Shown piece after piece: positions 35,046-46,924 of a DNA stretch of 60,000 nucleotides (positions are counted from its first letter, which is position 1; each line of letters starts with the position of its first letter). A program made the translations under genes and the position numbers. Location: positions 8,778,922-8,838,921 of the forward strand of contig NC_092678.1 of assembly GCF_964355755.1 (NCBI RefSeq), given 5' to 3'. Under the pieces are notes generated by a model. It saw only the letters and a program-made list of their open reading frames with translations. It ran no database searches and was not told the origin of the DNA. Source of the DNA: Antedon mediterranea. Its lineage: Eukaryota; Echinodermata; Crinoidea; Comatulida; Antedonidae.

Positions 35046-37879
35046 GTGAATCGATTTTATACACACAAGGCCCAAGTAATATTTTTGATTATATTTGCAC
35101 TGTATAACCTAGCTAGGCCGTTTACTCTAGCTTGGCTTGAATTCATCTGTCCGTGTATTTATACGTTAAAACAGGATTAGTCGTTTCGACCCATTTAGAA
35201 CGGCGCAGATCCTGGGGTGGGGAGGGCTGCGACGGGGACATAATATCCCCTCTACCTATTTTTAAAGGGAGGATGGTCTCCCTCTCTTTTTAAGATAAAA
35301 CCCCTGAATTGTTATTTTCATTTAATTTATAGTCTTATTTAAGTTGTTTATTATTATTGAACAAATGTATCTCTGTGTATTTCACATACCTAGGACCTAA
35401 CACATATATGAATTACCTAGCCATGCACAATAAATACTATAGATACTAGACCACCAAACCTTTTGTTGCTTTTTACATGATTAATTTTCTGTGCACCCGG
35501 TCTAGATTAGTAGTATAGGCTCTGTGTGGGAAAAAGCCTCACATAAATACTGCATGTTTACGTTCTTTATGGAAGAATAATATGTTGCCGTGACAAAATC
35601 ACACGAAGCGTGTCAATAGAATGTTATCAATAATCACAAACAAAAGAGGAAGTACAACTCTACAAAATTCTTCGAAACCAAACGATGGCGTTGTCCCAAA
35701 ACAAAGAAATCAATTAATAATAATAATATCAAAGGTAAAACAAACAATAATAATACAATTATTCATTTAAAGTTTAAATAATATTATGATACCAGATGCT
35801 ATCCATGAGCCCATTGTGAATGGAAGCACCTAAAAAACAAACAAACTAAATGAACTATAACTTTAACAAAAAAATAGACAATAGACCGTTGGACGAACAT
35901 TAAAAAGTAGTAGGCCTACAGTGTAGCTTTGTACATGGCAAAATAAATGTTGCAAAGTTTAGTATTTTATTTGTTTATTAGCACGATAGCGCCTTCAATT
36001 TTCAAGTTATATTATCATTCTAAATTTTCCTATTGAAATTCAAGAAAATCGGTTGCTTATTAACAAGAAAGAAAAACGTGTATTATTTTAACATGGGCCG
36101 AAATAGTTATTATTGTTAGACCTGCTAGAGTGTTAAAAGATAGGAGACCACTTTCAAAAGCCGACGAGGTTCTCGGACCGAGCAGTATTACCGTAACAAG
36201 TAAACTGAAATTATATTTTCTCGAGAACCACTTGTTTAAAAAACTTTATTTTTGTACAAGAGACAAGAATTATAATTGTTTATTTGTAATTTTAAACATA
36301 ATTTGATTTAATGTATATGTTTTTTGATACGAGTATTTATAAAAAACACATTTCTTTCACTCGTGGCTCATCCATTACACATAGCGAACAAACTATATCC
36401 CTTTAACTTTTTTTCTTACAATTTTCAAAGTTAATAATTTGTTCTATTATTAGTCAACTGAAACTATTGTTAGCCGATACAATTAATATGTTATTTTTTT
36501 ACTATTTGCAGAAATATTTTTAGTACCAGTATATGTGTCATTGTTTATTTCATTCTGTAAAACTTACATCTACTTGAACTTGAACATCTCCAGTAAAGTG
36601 GTACGGCCGGCTCTACATGGTTAATTAAGAACACTGTTTTAGGAAAATGATCAAGATCAGAAGAACAAAGCGCACTATTATAAATTTATGATTAAGTCTT
36701 GTGTCCGAGACACAAATTTTTTTTTAATATTTTTTTTTTAGCACAAATCTTTTATTTATTCCTGCAAGAAAAATTATTTGATGAAGCTATATCACACAAT
36801 TTGTTAAGACATTAAATTATGAAATACATAGATCTCTGATGAGGGGGTGCTTCAATTTCAAATTCATGTAAAGAGCTTTTTAAAATTATGATCAAGTAGC
36901 TTACAACCTAGCACAACCTGCATGGTTCTGTCAAACTCGTAATTATATATTTGTTTTGTGTATTATAAATAGCGTACATTAATTGTTTATACTGAAATAA
37001 AAAAATTGATAAATGTTGTAGTGTTAATTCTCAATAATTTACAGTTCATTAATGGTATATACAATAGTAGAACTGAACTCACAACATTGCGAGCTTACTT
37101 TGTCAATTCATATTGATGAAGATTTAAAAGGCGATATCTGTTATATTAGCCTATATAATAGGAAAATATTAGTACACAACAGACCTGGCTGAGTACGTGG
37201 GCCTCTCTGTAAAAAGTAAAATTCAACCAGAAGGCTGAAATTGTTGGTTTCCAAAATATATATAAGGCTATAGTATTAAAAATAATTATTTAAAAATTGA
37301 TATTTACAAAATTATTATTAAAAAAGAACACAAATGTTAAAAGATAGAACGTTACGTATAAGTAGGCCTATGTACTGTCTCTGGTCAGCAGAACTATCAA
37401 ACTCAGCAAAACTATTTAATAAATAAGCATCTACATTATACAGTACCAATTCTCAATACCAGTCCAGATGATGCATTTACTGACACTTTCCCGTACGCAA
37501 ATGTATATAGATGCAAGGTTATGAAAAAAGGCACAGTTGAATAAGCATATCCCACACATTCAAATGACCAAACAAATAAGATAAATTAAATACACACAAT
37601 CAGTACACATCAACCTTTCAAAGTTCCAGGCCCTTAGAAGATGACAAAACAAGAGGGACACCCACGCAACTTCCTATTACCGATGCATAGGTTTCCATAA
37701 TAAAAGAACGGGATATGATACAAACTAGAACGAGTACAGTTGTACTTAAGTATACTAAACTTTGATAATATGAATTATTAAAATATTATTATTATTATTC
37801 TATATATATATATATCATTATTCATTATAAAAATGGTAATCAAAGGCCGTGTTTAACTAAATTCTCTGATGTTTTACAG
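35046..37879. other. No gene seen; upstream region of the SAM-like gene
   Basis: AT-rich intergenic sequence with TAGGCCTA octamers and a short TA run near 37800. An acceptor-like GTTTTACAG directly before the first coding exon (37878-37879) implies a noncoding 5' exon somewhere here. I could not locate it. Confidence 0.5.
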
Positions 37880-37957
37880 ATGGAGTCAAAGATACTACAA
37901 TATATGCTAGATGAAGGTGTTAAACAGGAAACTATAAGTGCTCTACAAGAGGAAGAG
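37880..37957 (+). CDS. SAM-like gene, exon 1
   Basis: An acceptor (TTTTACAG) is followed at once by ATG and 26 codons (MESKILQYMLDEGVKQETIS then ALQEEE), ending at a weak GTTATT donor in phase 0. With exon 2 it resembles a small helical SAM-type domain: a run of helices with ALQEEE, DKALEDHALDSCGV and KAGQIMRIKIAVEKY. Such domains mediate protein-protein assembly in signalling, often innate immunity or cell-death pathways. The fold assignment rests on pattern only. The five exons give about 302 residues. Confidence 0.65.
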
Positions 37958-38539
37958 GTTATTGAATTAACAATAATAAATTCAAACTTTTCATTTTTGT
38001 AAATTTAATTTTGCTTTAGGCCTACATGTACACAAATTATTACTTCTTGAGTATTTTATTTTTATTTATAAATTCTGAACTAACAAAAAAACATTTACGG
38101 ATAAAAAAGGTGAACAACACAGAAAAGTACAAAGAAAACTTATTTACAAAAAAGGGCAGGACATAAATCCAATGTTCGAAGTACATTTTCCAATGCAGAA
38201 AGTATGAAACGTGGTCTTGTTTATCTTTCCTATACGGGTACTTTTTTATAGCCACTTGGCTTATACTTGCTTTAAGCATGCGCCATGGAATTTTATTCTC
38301 TTCTTGTATTGTGTTCTCAGTTTACATTTTGTTTGAAAAAATGAAGTAAATACCTTACCAGACAATTTTCCGTATAATGTTAAGACTTACCACATTTCCG
38401 CACACGTGTTTCACACGATCAACAACCAAGTGTAGGATAATCTATAAGCGTTTTCATAAAAATGTCTATATTGACATAGAGTAGTAGCTTATTTAATGTA
38501 TCATTTTAAAAATATTAATGCTGGTTATTCTTATTATAG

Positions 38540-38671
38540 CTTGATAAAGTTGATGTGATTGACAAGGCCTTGGAAGACCATGCGTTGGACAGTTGCGGTG
38601 TGAAAGCTGGCCAAATTATGAGGATAAAGATTGCAGTTGAAAAGTACAAAAAGGATCCAAAAATTGATCTG
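38540..38671 (+). CDS. SAM-like gene, exon 2
   Basis: The exon is 132 bp, 44 codons, with acceptor ATTATTATAG and donor GTAAAAG, phase 0 at both ends. It completes the SAM-like region. The LDSCGVKAGQIMRIKIAVEK segment is the part most like the last two helices of SAM domains (G-x2-G then a basic helix). Confidence 0.75.
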
Positions 38672-39028
38672 GTAAAAGTTGTAATATACTGTACCGTCCT
38701 ACTATGCTTTATAACTGACATATATATTTTGTTCATTTTTACTTTACTTTCTAATGTATTTCTTATACGTAATATTATTGTTGCTGTATTTTTGTTGTTG
38801 GCCTATATTGTGATGAGTGAAATATTGGTTTTGACTAAATTATAAATTGGTAAAATTGTCGTTAAATTGCGCTTAGTAGGCATTATTGTTCATTATTATA
38901 TTCAACTTCATTTAGTTTGTCAATGTTGTTTTTATCTTTAGTTCTTTGCCATTCAATTTGTTATTGTTTACCAATGACAAATCAATAACAAAAAAGTTGA
39001 TGAATTATAACAATCTTTTTAACTATAG

Positions 39029-39109
39029 GAAGATATGCAATTAGATCCAGGTAGCAATACTGCCACAGGTAATCAGAACGACGCAACGAGAGAGCAGACA
39101 ATAAAAAAG
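39029..39109 (+). CDS. SAM-like gene, exon 3 (linker, duplicated)
   Basis: The exon is 81 bp, 27 codons, phase 0, with acceptor AACTATAG and donor GTATTT. It encodes a polar, disordered linker containing GSNTATGNQNDATREQ. It is a clear sister of exon 4 and both are preceded by an ACTATAG acceptor, so the unit arose by tandem duplication with its intron. Flanking intron pieces also match (TTTACCAATGACAA near 38967 and 39508). Confidence 0.7.
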
Positions 39110-39570
39110 GTATTTTTTTACGTATTGTTTGTTTAATGGTTTAATTTCCTGGTTCCTGGTGTGATAATATATTTGCAGCTCAAAATTAGCTTTACATTGA
39201 CAATTTAAACATTCTAAATTTGTGGTGTTTTTTTTAAATTGTTTTTTCATATTTATATATTGATATTGTTTGTTTATCAACTTTTAAGTGGAGGTTGTCA
39301 TCTCTGTCAGTTGATTTAAAATTAAAATAAATTTTAAGTCTAATAAATAATTTTGTTTGTTATGGAGAAAAGTTTTAGTAGAAATGTATCCTTCAAAGTG
39401 GAGCATTTGAAAGAATATTGTTGTTCATTATTATTTTTATTTTATTACTGTATATTTATCAATGTTGTTTAGTCTTTTGTTCCTTTTCATTCTATTTTCT
39501 ATTGTTTACCAATGACAATAAATTAGTGAAATGTGATTCTAGAATTAATTATAACAAGTTTTTACTATAG

Positions 39571-39636
39571 AAAGACACAGGGAGCGATACTGCCACATGT
39601 CATCAGAACGCGACGAGCGATCAGAAAAAAGAAAAA
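39571..39636 (+). CDS. SAM-like gene, exon 4 (duplicate of exon 3)
   Basis: The exon is 66 bp, 22 codons, phase 0, with acceptor TTTTTACTATAG and donor GTTAGT. It encodes GSDTATCHQNATSDQ within a Lys-rich context. Similarity to exon 3 extends into both neighbouring introns. A linker that lengthens by exon duplication suggests alternative or variable linker length. Confidence 0.7.
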
Positions 39637-41144
39637 GTTAGTACATTTTTAAATTGTTTTAGGATAATGTAGAAAATCCACTTCCTATAATATAATTTTC
39701 TTTTTAAGTGAAACTCTTTTATTTAAAGACACTTTCCATACGTTGTATAAAATACTATATTTTATGTAACAATACTATATGAGCCTATTGTGATACCTTT
39801 TTCGTTTTTAAACGGTCAAAATTAAAAATAAATCGATTCCCGCTATAAATACTAGCATGCGTGCGGGTATAAAATTAGGAAATTCTCAGCTAGTGCATTT
39901 TCCTAAATAAAAAAAAATCTTCATGCTTGGTTTTGAAAAGGTTGTTTATCAACCATCTTGGGTAGTTGAGCAGAAAAAGGATAGTTTTTATGCAGAAGGC
40001 TTTTATTTGGTTTGAGTCGAGTTCACAAAAAAATGGCACTAAAAACAAAACAAAATGCAATGCAAGTTACAATAATATTATTGCATAATTTTTGCCGTTG
40101 AAACTTCACTTGTGTGTCATTAACCCACTTGGATACCCATTGCATGAATATGAATATATACACAGTGAGAGTTGATTATCAAGATCTGCTCGAAAAACGC
40201 CCAAAAAATATTAAAATTATCTATAAATTTAGCCAAATCTCAGTTTTGCAAAGTCATAAATAAAAACTCCCTGAAGCTGACAAGTTGTTAATAATCCTCT
40301 CAAATAGTTGGGGAAAAATATAAATAGGGTATGTCAATTAGTTACGAAACTATTGTGTCTTAAAAATCTTGAAAGTGCAATTACAACTAAATAATTAAAT
40401 TTTTCAGTTTTTCTCACATACGAAATACTTATGTTCACAATATACTAGACTATTTACAGAGAAAATATAATAGCATTTGAAAAAGGAATTTTAAATATAT
40501 TGGCTCATAGAAGTAACCCTAGATCTCAGTAATGAGGTACCATTGCTCAAAATTGTCCAAGTATTATTTTTGTGGCCAACTTTTGATTTAGTGTGGGTAA
40601 TTAACATATACATTTCACAATAATATCAACTTTAGAAATGTAGATCCATATTTTTTTAACTTAAAATACAATGTTCTAGGCCTCTTTTGAGCTACTGATA
40701 TCCCCCCTCCCCCCCTCCCACCGAAATAAATAGAAATAACAATTAATGCAGCAACTACAGAACGCCAAGCTTGGCCTAATACTGCTCTACTTTAAGAAAA
40801 CTATATATACTTTGTTCAAAATTGAGTTGTATTTGACTCGTATAAGTGGTCGCCGTACGCTGTTTACCAACTAAGCCTTGCTAGGCTGCACTTAATACCT
40901 AATAACTTGGGTATTGCATTGTTTTTCTCTTTTAATTATAATTAACCATAAAACATACAAGGAACTTGTTTAATGTTTTTTAAAGTAAAATATATGCATT
41001 GATTTTACAAAACGTCAAAAATTGCAGGGAAAGTGTCTTTAATGTTTTAAATATTAATTTAAAAATAAATGTAAATAATTATTCACATTTGCAATCTCTT
41101 AATACACAATAATTACGTTGTAATCGTTATATGTTTGAATACAG

Positions 41145-41696
41145 ATAATCATTGATTGTGACAATCAGATTACAATGGAAGACGCTCAAAATTTGAAGCA
41201 CAAGATAGATGGCATGTTTGTTGATGCTATTATGGAACTGGTTGCAGAAACAGAAGAGGAGCTTCTTCAGGATGCAATAATTGATATATATTCAGATCCT
41301 CCATGCTCAATGTTTGCAGGAAACAAGAGTAATACATTTACCGTTTTTCAACGTACCGACGAGTCAATAAATACTTCATTGAAGAATCAGACTATTCCTG
41401 ATTATAAGACCGCCATGCGTAGTACGACAACGACCGACGAGGAGACCGCGAATGAATGCCAGACCACGAATGGATGTCAGACCACGAATGGATGTCAGAC
41501 CACGAATGAATGTCAGAAGACCACGAATGATCAGCCTGCCCGTTGGCAGAAGACATCAAAGTTGAAGAAAGGTTTTTGGTCAAAACTGGGTAAAAAATGT
41601 ATGGTCTTTCTTAAAAATTATGCCCCAAAAATAATTACAACTGCTGCGAATATTATTTTATTGGGTGCAGGGGTACCAGCTGCTATTAAATGGTAA
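41145..41696 (+). CDS. SAM-like gene, exon 5 (C-terminal)
   Basis: Acceptor TTTGAATACAG opens a frame in phase with exon 4 and running 183 codons to TAA. The first part is acidic and helical (MFVDAIMELVAETEEELLQD). About residue 110 of the exon starts a repeat of four CQTTNG-like hexads. The end is a basic amphipathic stretch (KLKKGFWSKLGKKCMVFLKN) then a hydrophobic helix of about 20 residues near the C-terminus. That combination could insert into or bind a membrane, or act as a cationic peptide. This is inference, and no family is recognised. Confidence 0.75.
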   Translation: MIIDCDNQITMEDAQNLKHKIDGMFVDAIMELVAETEEELLQDAIIDIYSDPPCSMFAGNKSNTFTVFQRTDESINTSLKNQTIPDYKTAMRSTTTTDEETANECQTTNGCQTTNGCQTTNECQKTTNDQPARWQKTSKLKKGFWSKLGKKCMVFLKNYAPKIITTAANIILLGAGVPAAIKW

Positions 41697-41845
41697 ACCT
41701 TAACAATACAAAGAAATATTGGCTGAGATAAAAACAAATTCAAATTGTTTAAATTTACATAGTATAGCCTATTTCAAATTTGCTTTTATTCGTCTATATT
41801 TTTCTTTTTTTTTTAAGTTTTGGGAAACAGTACATCACCAACTTG

Positions 41846-41851
41846 AATAAA
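41846..41851 (+). terminator. Possible poly-A signal of the SAM-like gene
   Basis: AATAAA lies 150 bp downstream of the stop codon at a plausible distance. The AT-rich context makes chance occurrence likely enough to keep confidence modest. Confidence 0.4.
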
Positions 41852-43138
41852 CAATTTATTTTAGATTGATTGATTGGAGACTGCGATTGTAACAATATCA
41901 TTAGCTTTGCATCAAATTTGTTTTATTTACATTATAAAATCTAAATAATCGATGTTGACATGATGCAAATGCAAATTGTTATTATATCTAATCTTTTTTT
42001 CTTTAGATCAAGGAATGTGTGACTTTATGTTTCAGTAGCAATTTAAAAGCATTAGTAACTAACCATTTTTGTTGAAATTAGTACCGTATTACCGTGGGGT
42101 GAAAATTCGTCAAATTTAATTCTAAAGGCCCAGTGGCCTAATGATATCAAGAAGATCCGGGTTAGGGTTTATATACCAGTTTATAGGATAGGTAACACAT
42201 AAATAGATTAGTGTTTTCTTTATTAAGCAACAAATAATAATAGTTTACTATTTGCAAAACACGCAAATGTATTATTACAAATAAATTTTAATTAAGAAAA
42301 ATGTTCAACTACTACTGTGTTTTTTTATAGTAAATATTATATTTTTCTTCAGTGGCTGAACCCCACATTTATTGTAGATTTTCAGTATTGAAAGTAAAAT
42401 CATTATAAATTACCTTTTTTACAAAATATTTTTTTATTTTACTAGGCCTACAGTATATGTGAATTTATTAACATGAAACAGGGCCACTTAACAGTGATTT
42501 ATATCGTGTTTTGGTGAACCAAATCAAATGGATTGTTTAAATAAAGTCTAATCTACTTTTTGCGGTGCAAAAAATACAACCAATCATAGCTCAATAATAT
42601 GTTTTTAACATCAACTAGCAAAACTCAGGAGACACTCATGAGTTGTGGTTGAAGTGAAATGTAAAATCAAACAACTCCGGGGTTGAACAGGTGAATGTTT
42701 CCGGTGGACGAACTGTGGAGACACAGCGGGATAGTCGATGTGAAAAGTACCAACTCTAAACTTCTGTGTTTTTTATGTCAAAATGTTATCCTCACACGAT
42801 CAATCATTGCTTTTATATTTATTTAAAAATACTTTAAATATTTGTACAAAATATATAGTAGGTCTAAAAAATAATAAATAGTATAAATAAAATGTTATAA
42901 TGACATCTGAGGCTTTTGAAAATAATTATCAAATTGAAAATATTATCAGTTAAAATTATTTTAATGATCGTCGCGATGTAAACAAACAAACGAAATAGAG
43001 GGCGAAAACGAAACTCCGGTGTTGATGTGAATGGGGTCTCTCAGGAGTTTCTGGACGTTGTGAATAATTACAAACCCCGGAGTATCTCCGGAGATGATCA
43101 GTGTGCAGTTAGATGTAAAAGGTGTATTATTCACCTAT
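41852..43138. other. No gene seen
   Basis: Intergenic AT-rich sequence. Two CTCCGG-containing blocks (near 42680 and 43015) share GTTGA-x-GGTGAATG-like wording and could be ends of an old repeat. Nothing codes. Confidence 0.5.
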
Positions 43139-43507
43139 TGAAAAATGGAAAAGCTTTTTGGTCATGACAATGGAAAAGCTTTTTGGTCAGACAATGGAAA
43201 AGCTTTTTGGTCATTTATGAGGAAATCGCGAGCGAAAAATGCACCGAAGATGTTTAATATTAATGGGACACTAGTAGAGAATCCCAGATTATTGCCGACC
43301 CTTTTAACTCTTTTTTTCAATCAAATTTCACTAATGACTCTGTACAGGTTGAAACTCACACTGATTGTACTGGGAACCATATTGGCCTCTCTCTCCTCAA
43401 TAACATCATTACAACCCCGTCGGAGGTCTTGTTCATAATTAACGGTCTGAAAATGGGGAAAGCTCCGGGGCCCGATGGCATAACGTCATCGATGCTTAAA
43501 CTATCTG
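43139..43507 (+). pseudogene. LINE L-plus, upstream piece
   Basis: Frames here read NGKAFWSFMRKSRAKNAPKM and, further on, NGLKMGKAPGPDGITSSML, the conserved motif at the beginning of LINE reverse transcriptase. A 24-27-bp unit (CAATGGAAAAGCTTTTTGG) is repeated three times at 43143-43215. The copy is cut at 43507 by the poly-T of the opposite-strand LINE and resumes at about 46925. Confidence 0.88.
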
Positions 43508-43759
43508 CTTTTTTTTTTTTTTTTTTTTTATTCAATTTCCAGGTAACATACAAAAATCATAAACAAGGTACGGCATCATTCAACAAAACAGAACAAAAGT
43601 ACTATCAGCACCTGCGGGTAACCAAAAGTGGATCAGTTCAAAAGAACTGCACTGTCGAGTGGCTTTCCCAACTAATAGTACGGAAAACGCAAAAGACATA
43701 AAAACACAGTGATAGTCTAGATGAATTCGATATCAGTAATACATTTTTTCAAATCCTTT

Positions 43760-44245
43760 CTAAACCCCCCCCCCCCCCTCCCCAAAGTTAAACAGGACTT
43801 TGTTACGAACTTCATGCGGGATACATTCCCATATTCGAGGGAAATTAACAAACAGGAAGTATTTAAATGCATTAGTTCTAGCATACATGTGTTTAAAGGT
43901 GAGCGACTCTGGATACCGAGAATGAATTGTAAGGTATTCAAATATATCAAAATCAATTAAATTATGCAAACACTTAACTACAAAAATTATACTATGAAAT
44001 TTCATTCTTTGAACCATATCTGGTAAATTTAGTATCTTAAGCCTGTCAGTGAAATCACCTTCAACACACAATTTAGTAGACCGTCTTAATGACTTGTTAA
44101 TAGCTATATTATGTTGTTTTTGATGTGGATCCCACACAGGAGCACCATATTCAATAACAGGTCGACATAGTGCATTAAAAAGTCGTAGTAAAATTTCGGT
44201 GTCATTGAAACCTACAAACCGTTTGATAAACCCAAGCATTCTCAT
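43760..44245 (-). pseudogene. LINE L-minus, RT thumb and C-terminal region
   Basis: The frame begins MRMLGFIKRFVGFND and includes LFNALCRPVIEYGAPVWDPH, the conserved post-RT motif. It lies in the same frame as the RT, separated only by the single stop at 44246-44248. It ends in a poly-Gly stretch caused by a C-run, after which the frame continues shifted as RKDLKKCITDIEFI. Confidence 0.9.
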
Positions 44246-45382
44246 TTATTTCATCGATACATCATTAACGTGAGCAGACCATGTTAAATCACGTGAGAAG
44301 TTAATACCAAGATATTTATGTGAATTAACAGCTTCAAGGGGATTGGATTCGATTGTATAAATAAAATGAGGGATATAATTACGTTTCTTAGTTATGTGCA
44401 TGACTTTACACTTCTTTGCATTTAATTTCATTTTATTATCCTCACACCATTTGGAAATTTTACAAAGATCCTGTTGTAAGGTAAGTGCATCATGACGACT
44501 GAATTCAGGTTTATAAATTACTGTATCATCTGCATACTGCTTCATAACAGAAGAGGTATTTAGAGGTAGGTCATAAACAAAGAGATTAAATAGAAGCGGG
44601 CCTAACACTGATCCCTGAGGAACACCCGAGCCCACTCTATCCCAATCAGAATGCTCCTTATTAAGAACAACACGTTGGAATCTGTCACTGAGAAAGGAGT
44701 GAAGACACTTTAGGAGAGATCCACATACTCCCATGTTGTGCAGTTTCTTGATTACTAAATCATAGGGAACACGGTCAAAGGCCTTCTCCCAATCAAGGAA
44801 TATTGCATCAATTACAGGAGGTTGTCTAACATCCATTGTTTGTGACCAATCATGATATAACGCTGAGGCCTGTGTAATACACGATCTACCTGGATAAAAC
44901 CCGTGTTGCGTGGGACTTATAAATCCAAAAAATTGAAGATTAAAAAGGATGTTATCTGCTATAATACGTTCAAAAACCTTACCTATAATAGAACATAGCG
45001 ATATGGGTCGATAATTATTAACATCGTTACGCTTACCTGACTTAAAAATAGGAGTGACATTCGCGAGTTTCCAATCTTTTGGTACAAAGCCATCCGTTAA
45101 GAACTTGTTAAACATTTTGCACAACACTGGGGCAATAATTGGAGCTGACATGGATAACATTTTAGGTGTAATTCCGTCTGGTCCAGGGGATTTGTTGGGT
45201 TTCAATGACAATAGAGCCTCGAAAATAGTTTTTTCAGTAATATTAATGTTATTAAGGGGAACAATATCTGGGTGAACACAATTACAGATCTCATAGTTAA
45301 CATTGAAATTACGATTAGGTTCGTTAAAGTTTGATGCAAAGAATGTGGAAAATGCATTTACCGCATCGATATCGGAAACCAA
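44246..45382 (-). pseudogene. LINE L-minus, reverse transcriptase
   Basis: The 378-residue frame has PNKSPGPDGITPKML (about residue 57), FKSGKRNDVNNYRPISLCS, FLDWEKAFDRVP (about 194), GVPQGSVLGPLLFNLF (about 249) and QYADDTVIY (about 280) with the catalytic YADD. All core motifs are intact. Upstream coding continues to about 45500 (KLSVACVNGDSKRFFSYVKT) without a new start, so the start of this frame is artificial. Confidence 0.94.
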
Positions 45383-45491
45383 GGGTATACCATTAAAAAC
45401 AAAGTTTTTGACTTGTCCAGTCTTACGCCTTGTCTTAACATAACTAAAAAAACGTTTGGAGTCACCATTTACACAGGCGACACTTAATTTC

Positions 45492-46924
45492 CTAATATAT
45501 TGTAAATGAGCTTTTTTTGTTAGGTTTCTTAATTTTATTACTAAACTTTCTATATTTGTCCATCTTATTTGGGTTATGAGGATGACGATGAGCCTCTTTT
45601 AGCATTCGTTTCTTTTTACGAGCCATGGTAACCATTTCTTGAGTTATCCAAGCTGGCCTGTTTCTTTTTTTACTTTTGACTTTAGGGATACAATCGTTGA
45701 TAGTGGCGAGAAAGAGGTCTTTAACATTTTCCCACATTTCCTCACAGTCTGATTGTTCCAGGCACAGTCCCCAAGGAACCGCCCCCAACGTTGTAAAAAG
45801 ATCGTCATGGTCACATTTACTATATTGATAATAATATCTATCTACAGGTTTAACTTTACTGCATCTAGCGTTAATATTAAAATAAACCCCAAGGTGGTCA
45901 CTTGTACTGAGACCGGGATGACTTCTGAAATTACATACAATGTCAGGGTTATTGCACAAGACCAGATCAATAATGCTACTTTTGGTGTTAGATACACGAG
46001 TAAAAAAATCAACAAATTGTATAGTATCAAGTGGAGCAATAATTTCTTTAAATTTCTTATAAACTAAGGGACTATCAACACCGTAATCATAATTAAAATC
46101 ACCAGTTAAAATTACACCACAGTACTTATGTAAAATAGAAAGGATAAAATCAACGACATCGTGGAATTGATTGAGCCAATCGTCATTTGAACTCGGTGGC
46201 CTATAAACAGCACATATTAAAACGTTAAAATTGTTATTTACAGTTATTTCAATAATTTTGACCTCAATGTTAGTAGGAAAGTCAACAATAGAGGATTTAA
46301 ATGCGTTCTTCAAAGCTAACAGAACACCACCACCGTGTCTTGAACGGTCTTTTCTGTACACAACGAATGAGTCTGGAAACAATTCCGTACTATCAATAGA
46401 GGAGTCCAGCCACGTTTCTGTGACAATCAAGATGTCCATTTCATCAATTGCGATACGCGCATGGAATTCTTCGATCTTATTCACCACACTTCTGGCGTTA
46501 AATAAAGCAACTTGAATAAGGTTAGTTTCAAAGATGGAAGAATCAGTTGATGTATTGCTGGATGCAAGTGACAATATACTGTTGTTGTTGTTCAATGAGT
46601 TGTCAAAAAATGAGTCCGATAGTTGTGGTAGGGAGCAGATGTTACACGCCCATGGATTATCTTGATAAAACACATAACTATCGCTGCTCATAGGTATGCA
46701 CTTGATATGAAATATGTGATGACATTCACAGCAAATCAGACATTTTTTATTGCGTCTCGCCGTTTTAGCGCAAGATTCACATGTATTCTTCGTACTATTA
46801 CCGTTTCCAATATGCTGGCTCTTGTTCCTATGCATCAGCTCTGGGCCTGGGTGAGGATGAATGTCGCCACTAACCAACAAACATAGGTTTAAAGTCGAAT
46901 AATGATTGGCGTAATATCTCACAG
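45492..46924 (-). pseudogene. LINE L-minus, 2A-like start, PHD finger and endonuclease
   Basis: LCLLVSGDIHPHPGPE resembles the 2A-like motif (hydrophobic run, GDxxxNPGP) known at the N-terminus of echinoderm CR1-type LINE proteins, with HPGP in place of NPGP. A C4HC3 PHD finger follows (CESCAKTARRNKKCLICCEC, FHIKC, WACNIC). Endonuclease motifs are LFNARSVVNK, TETWLDSS, GDFNYDYG and STSDHLGVY. The open frame runs on to 47027, but those first 34 or so codons are antisense to LINE L-plus and not part of this protein. It ends by frameshift near 45515. Confidence 0.92.

Larger units (their letters stand above)
43508..46924 (-). mobile_element. CR1-like LINE inserted head-on into LINE L-plus
   Basis: Poly-T at 43508-43530 is its poly-A tail. 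The minus strand codes for a 2A-like start, PHD finger and endonuclease (45492-46924), then reverse transcriptase (44246-45382) and a thumb/C-terminal region (43760-44245). Defects are few: a frameshift near 45515, one in-frame stop at 44246-44248, and a frame change at the C-run near 43770. This makes it one of the youngest LINEs in the window. No target duplication is obvious. Confidence 0.92.
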
